Shown: positions 1 to 8,606 of the stretch, piece by piece
Layout: every line of letters begins with the position of its first letter
How positions within the stretch are numbered: position 1 is the stretch's first letter
Origin: Rossellomorea sp. BNER
Lineage (GTDB): Bacteria; Bacillota; Bacilli; Bacillales; Bacillaceae_B
Assembly (NCBI GenBank): GCA_024213275.1
Contig: JANAVG010000007.1
Span: 62,001 to 126,000, forward strand
Length of the DNA stretch: 64,000 nt
Reading direction: 5' to 3'
Made by a program: the position numbers and the translations under genes
Notes under the pieces: generated by a model
What the model was told of the DNA's origin: nothing
The model's input: the letters and a program-made list of their open reading frames with translations, nothing else
Database searches by the model: none

Positions 1-1
1 T

Positions 2-235
2 TTAAGTGTAAAATCTCAATTAGAGTCTGAAGGCATTCGTACAGAAATCGATGATCGTGTCGAAAAAATCGGGTTGAAGATTAGACAGGCACAAATGAAA
101 AAGATTCCTTATATGATGGTCATTGGGGATCAAGAGGTGAACAATAACTCCATTGCAGTGCGACATCGAAATGAAGGAAATCTTGGTGAATGGAAAATAG
201 ATTCGTTTGTGAAAAAAATAATAGCCGAGTTGTAA
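2..235 (+). CDS. thrS: Threonyl-tRNA synthetase, C-terminal end (partial)
   Basis: The window opens inside this gene; 77 codons and a TAA stop remain. The visible part matches the anticodon-binding domain at the end of class II threonyl-tRNA synthetases: an EGIRTEIDDR strand, then KIGLKIRQAQ, then KIPYMMVIGD, and an RHRNEGNLGE stretch before the final helix. The enzyme charges tRNA-Thr in the cytoplasm. The catalytic core and any leader or T-box lie outside the window, so it cannot be said whether this is the thrS or thrZ paralogue. A strong hairpin follows the stop codon. Confidence 0.9.
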   Translation, partial: LSVKSQLESEGIRTEIDDRVEKIGLKIRQAQMKKIPYMMVIGDQEVNNNSIAVRHRNEGNLGEWKIDSFVKKIIAEL

Positions 236-243
236 AAATAAAA

Positions 244-297
244 GTAGAGTAGTAGTGCGCAAGGAAATCATATCCCTTTTGCGCTACTACTCTATAT
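244..297. terminator. Bidirectional Rho-independent terminator
   Basis: A long hairpin with arms AGAGTAGTA..GCGCAA and TTGCGC..TACTACTCT around a short loop sits between two converging genes. It can end the synthetase transcript on the plus strand and the phospholipase-like transcript on the minus strand. Confidence 0.75.
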
Positions 298-302
298 TCC
301 TT

Positions 303-923
303 TCAATTTACACTTGAAAAATGAATGGATCTCACTTTTTGTAATCCAAGTTGAACTGATGTTTCCACATACCCTATTATTTGCTGCAATGTAAAGACTT
401 TCAATGAAGCGTTTTTATCTTGATGTTCATAGTCTAGGTCTCCTAACACTTCTGGTAGAAATTCTATTAACTTTTTGACAGGAACCTCATCAGTAGGAAA
501 GATGGTAATGGGTTCATGAAGACATGTACGAAGCCGTTCTTCACCCCCATAATACTGAAGTAATTTAGCATTTAATAACCGAAAATCATGATGATATAGT
601 GATAGTAGATTTTCATCTTGCTCAAGTCGATTTTTAAGCCACGGTAAATAAAAGCCTGTCAACCAAAGTGAGTCAGCAATTAGATGTGTGTAATAACCGA
701 GAATATATAGGTGATCCCGGTGACATTTATATTTTCCAAAAAACCTGTTAAACTCTACTTTTCTTGAAAAATCCACTACATCTCCTGTATAAAAATGTGA
801 CAGATTTTTTGGCTGAACGGCGTCAGGTGCAATTCCTCCAAGTAAAAACGATGTTTTATTATCTAATTGAAGCTCATCCGAAATACGATTTGCAATGAGT
901 AAATGCATGATTCGAGACCCCAA
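303..923 (-). CDS. Zinc-dependent phospholipase C-like protein
   Basis: A 206-residue protein beginning MGSRIMHLLIANRI and containing GGIAPDAV, HFYTGDV and YILGYYTHLIADSLW. This spacing of His/Asp motifs (PDA, then H, then YxxHLxxD) is typical of the zinc-dependent phospholipase C / S1-P1-like fold seen in many uncharacterised Bacillus proteins. The TTG start is favoured because AAGGGGTG lies 7 bases upstream; the internal ATG (sixth codon) has no comparable site. No signal peptide is visible, so a cytoplasmic metal-dependent hydrolase is more likely than a secreted lipase. The substrate is unknown. It converges on the synthetase gene. Confidence 0.7.
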   Translation of the reverse strand: MGSRIMHLLIANRISDELQLDNKTSFLLGGIAPDAVQPKNLSHFYTGDVVDFSRKVEFNRFFGKYKCHRDHLYILGYYTHLIADSLWLTGFYLPWLKNRLEQDENLLSLYHHDFRLLNAKLLQYYGGEERLRTCLHEPITIFPTDEVPVKKLIEFLPEVLGDLDYEHQDKNASLKVFTLQQIIGYVETSVQLGLQKVRSIHFSSVN

Positions 924-981
924 ATGTCATCACCCCTTAATCCTTAGTGTCACATTTGCAAGAAATGTTTGAATATTTAAA

Positions 982-1506
982 TCACACTTTATATTTTAAT
1001 GAAATTATATCCCCCATTTTTTCTGTTTCTTGAAGACTAAATGTAGAAGGAATTATCCCTTTTGGAAATAGTGAAATACCATCTCCAAGTAATTTAGGAA
1101 TTACGGCTATTTGAAGTTCTTCTATCAATCCTTTTTCCATAAATGATTTAACGAGCTCCCCTCCTCCAACAAGCCAGATATCCCCATTTGCTTGAGCTTT
1201 AAGGTGAGAAACTAAATTCTCAATGTCTTCATTTGTAAAAATGACATGGGGATTTGTCATTTTCTTTGACTGAGTAAGTACGATACACTTCTTCCCTTTG
1301 TAAGGAAACTCCTCTGAAAGATGCAATACTTCTTCATACGTATTTCTTCCCATAATTACAACTTCAATATTTTTATAAAATGCGTCATACCCATTATCTG
1401 CACCGTCTCCTTTGACATCATTTAGCCAATCAACTGACCCATCCTTTCTGGCGATATAACCGTCTAAACTCATGGCAATATAGAGAACGACCTTATACTT
1501 TATCAT
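982..1506 (-). CDS. Dihydrofolate reductase family protein (RibD C-terminal-like)
   Basis: A 174-residue protein with the fold signature of the RibD C-terminal / dihydrofolate reductase family: N-terminal VVLYIAMSLDGYIAR, central VVIMGRNTYEEV (NADPH-contact region) and DIWLVGGGELVKSFM. It resembles the YyaP/YwjB group, whose substrates are not established. The ATG at 1506 is chosen because AAAGGAGAG lies 6 bases upstream; an upstream TTG in frame is part of that ribosome binding site. It is divergently transcribed from a WYL-type regulator remnant only 70 bp away, a common arrangement in which the regulator controls the reductase. Confidence 0.8.
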   Translation of the reverse strand: MIKYKVVLYIAMSLDGYIARKDGSVDWLNDVKGDGADNGYDAFYKNIEVVIMGRNTYEEVLHLSEEFPYKGKKCIVLTQSKKMTNPHVIFTNEDIENLVSHLKAQANGDIWLVGGGELVKSFMEKGLIEELQIAVIPKLLGDGISLFPKGIIPSTFSLQETEKMGDIISLKYKV

Positions 1507-1576
1507 TTCTATCTCTCCTTTCAATGATATGGTAACATCAAACTACGACAAATCTTGACGTAAATAGGTGAAGATA

Positions 1577-2492
1577 ATGAATGAAAGAAGTTTGACGATT
1601 ATGAGAATGTTAAATGCAAAGAAAAAAATGAAGGCTAAGGAGTTAGCTGACCAATTTAAGTATCCATTAGAACGATTCAACGAGATTTTCAATATCTTCA
1701 ACAGATTGGGTTTCCACTATATACAGAGGTTGGGGTTAATGGGGGTTACACAGCACTTCCAAACCGCATCCTCCCTCCTCTTCAACTGACGGAATATGAA
1801 GCATTGGGTTTATTTATGATGATGGATTTTCTAGAATTTATACCTGACTTTCCATATGGTAAAGTTAGAAATCATCTTGCCGAACAATACTTAATCAGTT
1901 TACCTGATGATGTACAGGAAACCATTTATAAAATGAAGAACTACATCTCATTAAACAACATTCCATTTCAAAACCTGCCCCTTTTACTTCAGAAATACTT
2001 ATGGCAGCATCGGAAAAACGGAAAATCTCGATTACCTATCAAAGCAAACATTCGTTTACTAACTCTATTATTTTCCCAATTGGAGTTTATTTCGAAAAGG
2101 GAATTTGGTATATGCCAGCTGTAAAAAATGAAAGCTTCCGGCTTTATCGTGTCGATCGTGTCCTCTCACTCCAAGCATTAGATGAAGTTAATTCATCCAT
2201 TCCAAGCCTTAAAGAATGGTTAAAGCAAAAAGATGAACGAGAAACAATTGAAGTCAAACTGAAATTCACCGAATTTGGTGTGAGATTGTCAGAGACGGAT
2301 CCTCATTTTAATACGGTTGAAAATAACGAGTGGAAAGAACAGGTGCCACTCGAAAAACTATCATTTCTTGCCAGGAAATTATTTTCTTTTGGTGCTGAGG
2401 TCGAGGTCCTTGCCCCTAAGGAACTTCAGGAGATGATGATCAAAGAAGCAAAGGCTTGTTTAAGCCTATATAAAAATAAAAGTGAATTTTAA
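1577..2492 (+). pseudogene. HTH/WYL-domain transcriptional regulator, two frameshifts
   Basis: Three overlapping reading frames together give one regulator of about 300 residues. The first carries the helix-turn-helix start (MNERSLTIMRMLNAKKKMKA) and runs to about 1720-1740. The second resumes with GGYTALPNRILPPLQLTEYE and runs to about 1980. The third begins APFTSEILMAASEKRK and carries the WYL domain (ISITYQSK, WYMPAVKNESFRLYRVDRV). Each switch fits loss of one base. AGGTGAAG precedes the ATG. Proteins of this YafY-like family sense ligands through the WYL domain and often control a divergent neighbour, here the reductase. Either the gene is dead or two one-base assembly errors occurred; homology of all parts is clear. 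Confidence 0.8.
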
Positions 2493-2591
2493 GTTGAAGC
2501 CCAATTTATTAGATTTTGGTATTGGTTTTTATATATGGTATTTATCTTTGGGGTGAGATGACGAACAATTTTGAAGACTGATTTAAATAAT

Positions 2592-2628
2592 AAAGGTGGC
2601 GATATCCCGATAAGGTACGCCACTTGTT
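2592..2628 (-). terminator. Rho-independent terminator
   Basis: On the minus strand a hairpin with arms AAGTGGCG and CGCCACCTT is followed by a T-rich run. It ends the repetitive protein gene upstream. Confidence 0.65.
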
Positions 2629-2699
2629 TAATAATGAAATCAAACGATTGATTACAGCATTTTATTAAAATGTTTAGGGATGGAGCTGCTGAGCTGCTG

Positions 2700-3281
2700 C
2701 TACATCCGTACAATAATTGCGCCGCCACCACCACCCTTGACGCACTTCGTATCTTCTTGATCATGAATAGACATTAATAATTGATTATTTTGTGCAATTA
2801 ACTGAGTAAGTTTATCCAATTGATTCTCTAAGCTGATCATCATTCGGATCATATATTGTCTATCGAATGATGGATCATGATACAAATTGTTCGGATAAAA
2901 CGAATTTATTGTATCGCCGTAAGTACTCTCATTTCCATGGAAGTTAGGATCATGATGCGAATTGTTCAGGTAAAACGAATTCATTGAATCGCCGTAAGTA
3001 CTTTCATTTCCATGGAAGTTAGGATCATGATACGAATTGTTCGGATAAAACGAATTCATAGAATTGTCATAAGTATTCCCATTTCCATGGAAGTTAGGAT
3101 CATGATAGGGAAACCGATTTTCCTTTCCTACACGAGGCATACTACCTTGTGAATAAGTTGCTAGGCTTGATTCCAGCGATCCCACACTGCCATGGCCGTG
3201 GTACCCTCCATTTTGACCACTTTGGTCTTGATCTTGACGATAATAGTGCCTGCCCGGATTATAAGGGTTATTAGAAGTCAT
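2700..3281 (-). CDS. Repetitive Gly/Asn/His/Tyr-rich protein, possible spore coat-type protein
   Basis: A 193-residue protein of low complexity. Residues roughly 60-140 are three near-perfect copies of a 25-residue unit (HDPNFHGN..TYG.SMNSFYPNN), rich in His, Asn, Tyr and Phe. The C-terminal third changes character: an amphipathic helix (ISLENQLDKLTQLIAQNNQL) able to form a coiled coil, then DTKCVKGGGGG and a hydrophobic end AIIVRM. The ATG at 3281 is used because AAAGGAGGT lies 7 bases upstream. Tyr/His-rich repeats with a helical tail recall coat or exosporium proteins, but this is inference from composition only; no family was recognised. Confidence 0.6.
   Translation of the reverse strand: MTSNNPYNPGRHYYRQDQDQSGQNGGYHGHGSVGSLESSLATYSQGSMPRVGKENRFPYHDPNFHGNGNTYDNSMNSFYPNNSYHDPNFHGNESTYGDSMNSFYLNNSHHDPNFHGNESTYGDTINSFYPNNLYHDPSFDRQYMIRMMISLENQLDKLTQLIAQNNQLLMSIHDQEDTKCVKGGGGGAIIVRM
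2872..3106 (-). repeat. Tandem 75-bp repeat inside coding sequence, about three copies
   Basis: The hexamer AATTGT recurs at 2885, 2960 and 3035, exactly 75 bp apart, and the sequence between is nearly identical (each copy contains TTTCCATGGAAGTTAGGATC). The unit is a multiple of three, so copy-number changes keep the reading frame of the host gene. Confidence 0.9.
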
Positions 3282-3463
3282 CGTTTGACCTCCTTTCATC
3301 ATACATATAGCCTATTCATTTTTTATTCCGTACGGTACATTCATCCAAAAAATGATTGATATGCCTATAATTTATCAGATCTTAAATTTTAAAAACGAAA
3401 GAAATTTAGGATCAACCACTTCTCTGATTTTGTATGTTACGTACTTACCTATTCAGAATAAAC

Positions 3464-4087
3464 TCATTTAAATACTTTCTCTATCCAAGGAATAATAGTT
3501 TCAAAATAGCTTGAATGGTGTGGAACTAAATCACTCTTATCTACCATCTTGGAAATGATCACTTTTTCATCATTCTCAACGATAAAACCTTCTACTTGGA
3601 AACTTTCAACATTATGATCAAAAGTAAATTGCTTCAATTCCTCCAAATTAGCTCTCACAATCCCGGATACTTCGTCATCCTGAAAATGAAACTCGTCCCA
3701 ATTAAATGACTTATTGAGCAAATAGACATGGCTATGCTCATTATCAATGAAATCATTCATCCTAATTTGATTTTTAATGACTCCAAGATATACTAAGTCA
3801 TCTAAGGTCACAGAAATTCCAATTTCCTCAGCAATTTCTCTAACTCCATCATCAATATTTTCAAATTCTAAAAGATGACCGGCTGCAGTGATATCAAGCT
3901 TATTAGGGAAATCCCTTTTACTTTTACTTCGAAGTTGAAAATAAAGATAATGAACCCCATCTTCTTCCGTTACAACCCAGCATTGAAACGTCTCATGCCA
4001 TAACCCTTTTTGATGAACTTCCGTTCTCGTTGCATTTCTTATATATTGATGTTTTTCGTCAAATACTTTTAACCACTCATCCTTCAT
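3464..4087 (-). CDS. Nudix hydrolase
   Basis: A 207-residue protein with a Nudix box at about residues 68-89: AAGHLLEFE followed by DGVREIAEEIGI. The box has the key G, E and REIAEEIG residues that bind metal and pyrophosphate, with one residue fewer than the textbook spacing between the first E and RE, as also occurs in isopentenyl-diphosphate isomerase-like members. The N-terminal part (WHETFQCWVV, YLYFQLRS) also fits that subgroup. The substrate cannot be told. A good ribosome binding site (GGAGGTAGATC-ATG) supports the start. It is monocistronic. Confidence 0.85.
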   Translation of the reverse strand: MKDEWLKVFDEKHQYIRNATRTEVHQKGLWHETFQCWVVTEEDGVHYLYFQLRSKSKRDFPNKLDITAAGHLLEFENIDDGVREIAEEIGISVTLDDLVYLGVIKNQIRMNDFIDNEHSHVYLLNKSFNWDEFHFQDDEVSGIVRANLEELKQFTFDHNVESFQVEGFIVENDEKVIISKMVDKSDLVPHHSSYFETIIPWIEKVFK

Positions 4088-4306
4088 GATCTACCTCCAG
4101 AAATTAATTAAAAACTCTATTACTTTATACAATAAATTTTACCAAAAAAATGAAATATGCATTAAAATAAATGATAGATTGATATTTAGAAGTAAATATT
4201 GGTCAACAAGCTTTATTATAATCTAACATACTAAATATTCAGGGAATTTACTATAAGCCCATGCTTTCAGTCAGAAGTGTTAACTCTAGGAATGATTGGA
4301 GGAATT

Positions 4307-4555
4307 ATGATGAAAAGAATGGCCGTTTTTTGTGGTAGCTGTATTACAATTTTCTTCTTATTTCAGATCATCAGTGGAGTATTTTTAACCTTTATCTATC
4401 AGCCAAATATAGATCGTGCTTGGGAATCAAGCTCTATTCTTCCTAACAAAGTATCATTTGGTGAAAAAGCTTCCGTTTCTACACTTCTACTATTATTAGC
4501 AATTGCAATAGCTTCTTATGGTATTACTGAGACATTATCAAGAACACGTAAATAA
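4307..4555 (+). CDS. Small membrane protein, two predicted transmembrane helices
   Basis: An 82-residue protein with a hydrophobic helix at about residues 5-27 (VFCGSCITIFFLFQIISG..), a short polar loop (NIDRAWESS) and a second helix (TLLLLLAIAIASYG) followed by a basic tail. ATG at 4307 is preceded by GGAGG with 4-base spacing; an adjacent second ATG would fit equally. No family was recognised and its neighbours are unrelated, so no function is proposed. Confidence 0.6.
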   Translation: MMKRMAVFCGSCITIFFLFQIISGVFLTFIYQPNIDRAWESSSILPNKVSFGEKASVSTLLLLLAIAIASYGITETLSRTRK

Positions 4556-4796
4556 ATAGGAAGAAATAAGAAAATTTCGAGCCCTTTTAATATGGGAATC
4601 TAAGTTTATCAAAAATATTAAGTCTATTAATGATTTTCTGAACATCATCCACTGGTTTCCAGTAAGGATATATTTACCCCATAATAGATCATCCACTGAA
4701 TTCAAGAAAATATAAAGAATGATATAATTTCAAGGATATCTTCTCTCTAGTATTGAATACATTAAGGAAACTTTATTTCTATAACGGAGGTACGAA

Positions 4797-5450
4797 ATGA
4801 TTAAAGCGGTAATTTTTGATTTTGATGGATTAATAATAGATACGGAATCATTGTGGTTTGAAGTATTTCGGGATGTAACTCTAGAATATGGCGGACAACT
4901 TGCCTTATCTGACTTTTCTTCTACTATTGGTACAACTTCTGAAGTTTTATATCAACATATTGAAAATATTACAAATGAAAAATTTGATCAAACTGAAATC
5001 GAGAAGAAAACACGTGAACGGTATGAACTTAAAAAAGAGGAGTTAATTTTACGAGAAGGTGTTTTAGATTATATAGAGTCAGCATCAAAAACTGGTTTGA
5101 AAATTGCTTTAGCGACTAGCTCCTCAAGAAAATGGGTAGAAGAATTTTTGGAGAAATTTCATCTCATTAAATTCTTTGATGTTATTCGAACAAAAGATGA
5201 TGTTAAAAACGTAAAACCAGATCCGGAACTTTATCTGCAAGCAACAAAAGCATTGGGGGTTGACCCTAGTGAAGTCTTTGTATTTGAGGATTCTAAAAAT
5301 GGCTTAACGGCAGCACTTGCAGCAGGATTGAAATGTGTTGTGGTACCTAATGATGTCACTAAGCATCTGAAGTTTGACGGTCATGCATTTATCCTGAATT
5401 CAATGAGTGATATAAGTTTTGATCAAGTCATCGAACGATTGTCAGTTTGA
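4797..5450 (+). CDS. HAD superfamily hydrolase (beta-phosphoglucomutase-like phosphatase)
   Basis: A 217-residue haloacid dehalogenase-type protein. Motif I is VIFDFDGLIIDTE with the nucleophile Asp and acid/base Asp at residues 8 and 10; motif II is ALATSSSRKW; motif III and IV are KPDPELYL and VFEDSKNGLTAALAAG. The four-helix cap between motifs I and II places it in the subgroup of beta-phosphoglucomutase and small sugar-phosphate phosphatases, closest by eye to B. subtilis YhcW. GGAGGTACGAA precedes the ATG. It is a stand-alone gene ending at a clear terminator; substrate unknown. Confidence 0.85.
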   Translation: MIKAVIFDFDGLIIDTESLWFEVFRDVTLEYGGQLALSDFSSTIGTTSEVLYQHIENITNEKFDQTEIEKKTRERYELKKEELILREGVLDYIESASKTGLKIALATSSSRKWVEEFLEKFHLIKFFDVIRTKDDVKNVKPDPELYLQATKALGVDPSEVFVFEDSKNGLTAALAAGLKCVVVPNDVTKHLKFDGHAFILNSMSDISFDQVIERLSV

Positions 5451-5454
5451 ATAT

Positions 5455-5503
5455 AAAGCCCCCACAGAACTTAGATACTTTGAGTTTATTGTGGGGGCTT
5501 TTA
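5455..5503 (+). terminator. Rho-independent terminator
   Basis: The arms AAAGCCCCCACA and TGTGGGGGCTTTT form a strong hairpin ending in a T run directly after the HAD phosphatase gene. Confidence 0.85.
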
Positions 5504-5644
5504 ATGGGACGATTAAAAGGATTTTATTTAGTAAACACCTCGCTGTATTAGGTTTCTTCTAATTATATGGATTGGAACTGATGTTGTCTCACCAAATATA
5601 GAAGATTTTTTGAGATTCATTCAAAAATATTAAAGCAGCTTCTA

Positions 5645-6451
5645 TTATTGTATTTTTTGCAACCACCGATCCATATAAATAATCTTGCCGTTATTCGCAG
5701 GCTTCTTGTTATAAAGCAATACTCTTTTTGCTTCTAACTGTCCTAAAGCAATGACCTTAGATAATGATTTCGTTTCAAACCTACCTATCTCTTGTAGATC
5801 GATATCTATTAAAAGATCTGCATGTTCCTTAAGACAACGCTCTGTATTTTTTTGACTTGCAATGTCAATATACCTGTTCAAATAAGAAATAAGATTAGTT
5901 GGATGGTGGGTATTTGAGCCTTTAACTCTTACAGATGTCACATTTTCTGCACCCATTTCTCTGACAATATCGGCGGGGTTATTGTTTAATATATATCCGT
6001 CCACTAACAATTTATTCCCTATTTCAACTGGCGAAAACACACCAGGTATCGCAATACTGGCCCGAATCGCAAGCGCCACCTCTCCAGAATCAATGACGAC
6101 CATTTCTCCAGAAATAAGATCCACACAAATGACAGCAAATGGAAGGTCTAAATCCGAAAAATGCTTTCCATCTGTCAATTTCAGTAGAGTATTATAGATA
6201 CGATCTCCTTTAATCCAACCTTTACGGTTAAATCCAATGTCAATGTGGCGGCGAATGGATAAGTCATGAAGAACACTTTTCATCTTTTCCGGCCGCATAC
6301 CGCAAGCAAAGAGTCCACCGACAACAGAACCTGCACTTGTTCCTGCTATGTGAGTGATATCAATATCATTGCTTATTAGTTCCTTTAATACACCTATATG
6401 GGCAACTCCCCTAAGAGAGCCCCCTCCTAGTGAAACTCCTGTTCGTTTCAA
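5645..6451 (-). CDS. Patatin-like phospholipase
   Basis: A 268-residue protein with the complete patatin signature: oxyanion-hole loop GGGSLRGVAH near the N-terminus, nucleophile elbow GTSAGS with Ser39, and the second catalytic residue in LLVDGYILNN (Asp151). Such enzymes are Ser-Asp dyad lipid acyl hydrolases, usually cytoplasmic or peripheral to the membrane. It is the last gene of a three-gene operon and begins with TTG, preceded by AAAGGGGG; its start overlaps the stop of the DedA gene (TTGA), which implies translational coupling. The company of a glycolipid-type glycosyltransferase and a DedA protein points to membrane lipid turnover; the exact substrate is unknown. Confidence 0.85.
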   Translation of the reverse strand: MKRTGVSLGGGSLRGVAHIGVLKELISNDIDITHIAGTSAGSVVGGLFACGMRPEKMKSVLHDLSIRRHIDIGFNRKGWIKGDRIYNTLLKLTDGKHFSDLDLPFAVICVDLISGEMVVIDSGEVALAIRASIAIPGVFSPVEIGNKLLVDGYILNNNPADIVREMGAENVTSVRVKGSNTHHPTNLISYLNRYIDIASQKNTERCLKEHADLLIDIDLQEIGRFETKSLSKVIALGQLEAKRVLLYNKKPANNGKIIYMDRWLQKIQ

Positions 6452-7062
6452 CTACTTTTCCCCCTTTCTTCCCTTTCTGATAACTTGCTATTTTCACGTT
6501 TCGAATTCTTATAATAATATAGAATGATGATCAAAATCACGACTAAGGAAGTTCCATAAACATAAATGCTATATGAGCTGAAAGAACTTTTTAATGCCTC
6601 GTAATTCCCATTGAAATAATCTCCTAGAATAATCATTGCGTACGACCATGGATATATTCCTAAAAAGGTTAAGGCTAAATATTTGTATACATTAACTCTG
6701 CTCATGCCAGCTACATAAGAAATATAATTGCCGATGCCAAATGGCCTTGATAATGCTATGCTCCATATCCCATACCGATTAAAGAAGGATGTCGCTTTCC
6801 TTAATCCCTTTTTTAACCTGTTCGGTAAAAATCTTTCGAGCTTCATTCCGAGTAAGTATGGAATGAGACTCGCAAGGCAATAGGAAATGCTCATGCCTAT
6901 CGCTATTAAAGTGGTGTCCATGTACCCTGGAGAAATTATATATCCATATGAAAGCACAATAATCAATCCTGGGAAGGGTAAGGAGGATCCTTCCAAAATC
7001 ATAACTAGGAATAAACCAGGAAGACCAATAACAGTGAGCCATTCCAAACATTGCTGAACCAT
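6448..7062 (-). CDS. DedA family membrane protein
   Basis: A polytopic membrane protein of about 204 residues with DedA/SNARE-associated features: the early motif EGSSLPFPG (the conserved E and PxPG turn), a central RFGIG-like segment (SRPFGIGNYISYVAGMSR) and a final long hydrophobic helix. DedA proteins act in lipid and undecaprenyl-phosphate translocation and membrane homeostasis. The start is uncertain: ATG at 7062 has GGAAGG just upstream and sits at the natural N-terminus of the family, but in-frame starts run back to 7149, inside the preceding glycosyltransferase gene. The gene overlaps the patatin gene downstream, so the two are probably co-translated. Confidence 0.8.
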   Translation of the reverse strand: MVQQCLEWLTVIGLPGLFLVMILEGSSLPFPGLIIVLSYGYIISPGYMDTTLIAIGMSISYCLASLIPYLLGMKLERFLPNRLKKGLRKATSFFNRYGIWSIALSRPFGIGNYISYVAGMSRVNVYKYLALTFLGIYPWSYAMIILGDYFNGNYEALKSSFSSYSIYVYGTSLVVILIIILYYYKNSKRENSKLSEREERGKSS

Positions 7063-7096
7063 CGAACCTTCCATTCCCTTCATTTGAGTATTATGC

Positions 7097-8260
7097 TTAA
7101 ATAATCTCCTTTTCCAAATTGAAGATATCCAATTTATGTTCATTATCAAAATCAGGATTAATCAAATAACTAATCAAATTTGAAATTTCAGTCGGTCTCC
7201 CTGTCTTTATTTCCGTTAAGTAAGTGTATAACGATTCATGAAACTGGTCCGTTAGCGATTTATCATTGAAGAAGCTAGTGATTTGGTCATCTAGTAATTG
7301 TTTATCATTTAGTTCATGTACAAGCTTAAGATCATTTAAAATCTGCAAATTGATTTCCTCTTGTCCTGGGAGTGCTGAGTGAATAAAGATAGGAAGACCT
7401 TTCTTCAAGGCTTCACTTATTGTCACACCACCTGGTTTTGTAATGACCGCATCTGCCTTGCTATATAATTCATTCATTTTTTCCCTTGAGGTGATATAGG
7501 AGAGAGGATGGATATTCTTACAACTTAGTTTTTTTAATTCTTGATAAAGCTTTTTATTTTTGCCACATAAAACGAAATATTCCACTTCATTCTTCGGACA
7601 ATTCTGTTTCAATATGTCCGATATGTTTCCAAGTCCGATGCTCCCCCCCGATACAAGTACATTGTAACTCGAGCTTTTCTTTTCTGTTTTCAAAACATCA
7701 TCAAATTGTTCATCAGTAGGGATTCCTGTTACAAATACTCGATCTTCTGAAATTCCTTCCTTTTTCAATAATTCTTTCTTTGTTGTTTGACTGGGGACAA
7801 AATGATAATCAATTCCTTCTCTTCCCCATACATCATTAATAAAAAAATCTGTATAAACATTAATGACTGGAATCCCGCATTGATTCTGCGTCTTCAATCT
7901 GCTAAGAAAGTAAGATGGAAAGCCGTGTGTGCAAATAATAAGATCTGGGCTTTCCTCTGAAAGAATGTTTTTCATCTTTTTCAAAAATAAAAAATCATAG
8001 TATTTATAAGATCGATCGGATTTTGAAGTGTAAGCCATTTGTTTGTAAACCCAAGCATAGTTTTTAGGAAAATGTTGAATCCACTTAAGATACGTTCTTG
8101 TAATCATGCTCTCCACCATTGGATTCCACGCACTTAATAAATCTATTTTTTTACAAACAACTTCAGAATCCCTGTTTTCCAGATAACCTGCGATGGTATC
8201 CGCAACTTGATGATGTCCCGAAGGCATCCTTAATAGGGGGAAAAACAATATCTTCTTCAT
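7097..8260 (-). CDS. Glycosyltransferase of the MGDG synthase / UgtP family
   Basis: A 387-residue GT28-type enzyme. The N-terminal half begins MKKILFFPLL with a PSGHHQVAD loop and DLIICTHGFPSYFLSRL, as in the MGDG-synthase N-terminal domain; the C-terminal half carries the donor-binding site (VLVSGGSIGLGN, ADAVITKPGGVTISEAL, then PGQEEINLQIL). Family members such as UgtP add glucose to diacylglycerol, and MurG is a distant relative. It heads a minus-strand operon with DedA and patatin genes. Length is close to that of UgtP (about 380). The acceptor is not proven; a diacylglycerol-type lipid is the best guess. Confidence 0.8.
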   Translation of the reverse strand: MKKILFFPLLRMPSGHHQVADTIAGYLENRDSEVVCKKIDLLSAWNPMVESMITRTYLKWIQHFPKNYAWVYKQMAYTSKSDRSYKYYDFLFLKKMKNILSEESPDLIICTHGFPSYFLSRLKTQNQCGIPVINVYTDFFINDVWGREGIDYHFVPSQTTKKELLKKEGISEDRVFVTGIPTDEQFDDVLKTEKKSSSYNVLVSGGSIGLGNISDILKQNCPKNEVEYFVLCGKNKKLYQELKKLSCKNIHPLSYITSREKMNELYSKADAVITKPGGVTISEALKKGLPIFIHSALPGQEEINLQILNDLKLVHELNDKQLLDDQITSFFNDKSLTDQFHESLYTYLTEIKTGRPTEISNLISYLINPDFDNEHKLDIFNLEKEII

Positions 8261-8361
8261 TGACCCTCATCCTTTTTGTTATTTTATTATTGTATATAAA
8301 TATACATAAAGATTTGGATCTGTTAATCTAGCTGCAGCCATATTATTGAATAGGACCTGAG

Positions 8362-8437
8362 GCTGAATTTCCTTTTTTACTTTGATCCGTCATGTAAGAA
8401 GATTATTTCTTTGTTCTAGAAAATCAAGAAATTCAGC
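8362..8437. other. Inverted repeat in the intergenic stretch 8261-8606
   Basis: Between the glycosyltransferase and pentapeptide genes, GCTGAATTT (8362) is answered by AAATTCAGC (8429) about 60 bases later, with a T run after the second arm. It may be a decayed terminator or element end. Apart from this and a promoter, nothing else was recognised in this stretch. Confidence 0.4.
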
Positions 8438-8506
8438 TTTTTGCTTCATTAGTGGGGATTGTCAAACAAAATGGAGTTTTCCCTTTGTTGTTTAAACGAA
8501 AACTCT

Positions 8507-8535
8507 TTGACCCTAATATTTGTCAGTGATAATAT
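8507..8535 (+). promoter_or_regulatory. SigA-type promoter of the pentapeptide-repeat gene
   Basis: TTGACC (-35) and TAATAT (-10) are separated by exactly 17 bases and lie about 70 bases ahead of the TTG start codon. Confidence 0.6.
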
Positions 8536-8606
8536 TAGAGAATTGAAAGTATTTTTCACTCAAGAAAAACGCTTGTAAAGTAATACAATTAAAGGAAGTG
8601 CACATA

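Noticed and set aside
2489-2764. Minus-strand open frame overlapping the end of the repetitive protein gene
   Set aside because: No ribosome binding site, runs through the terminator hairpin, and composition is not protein-like.
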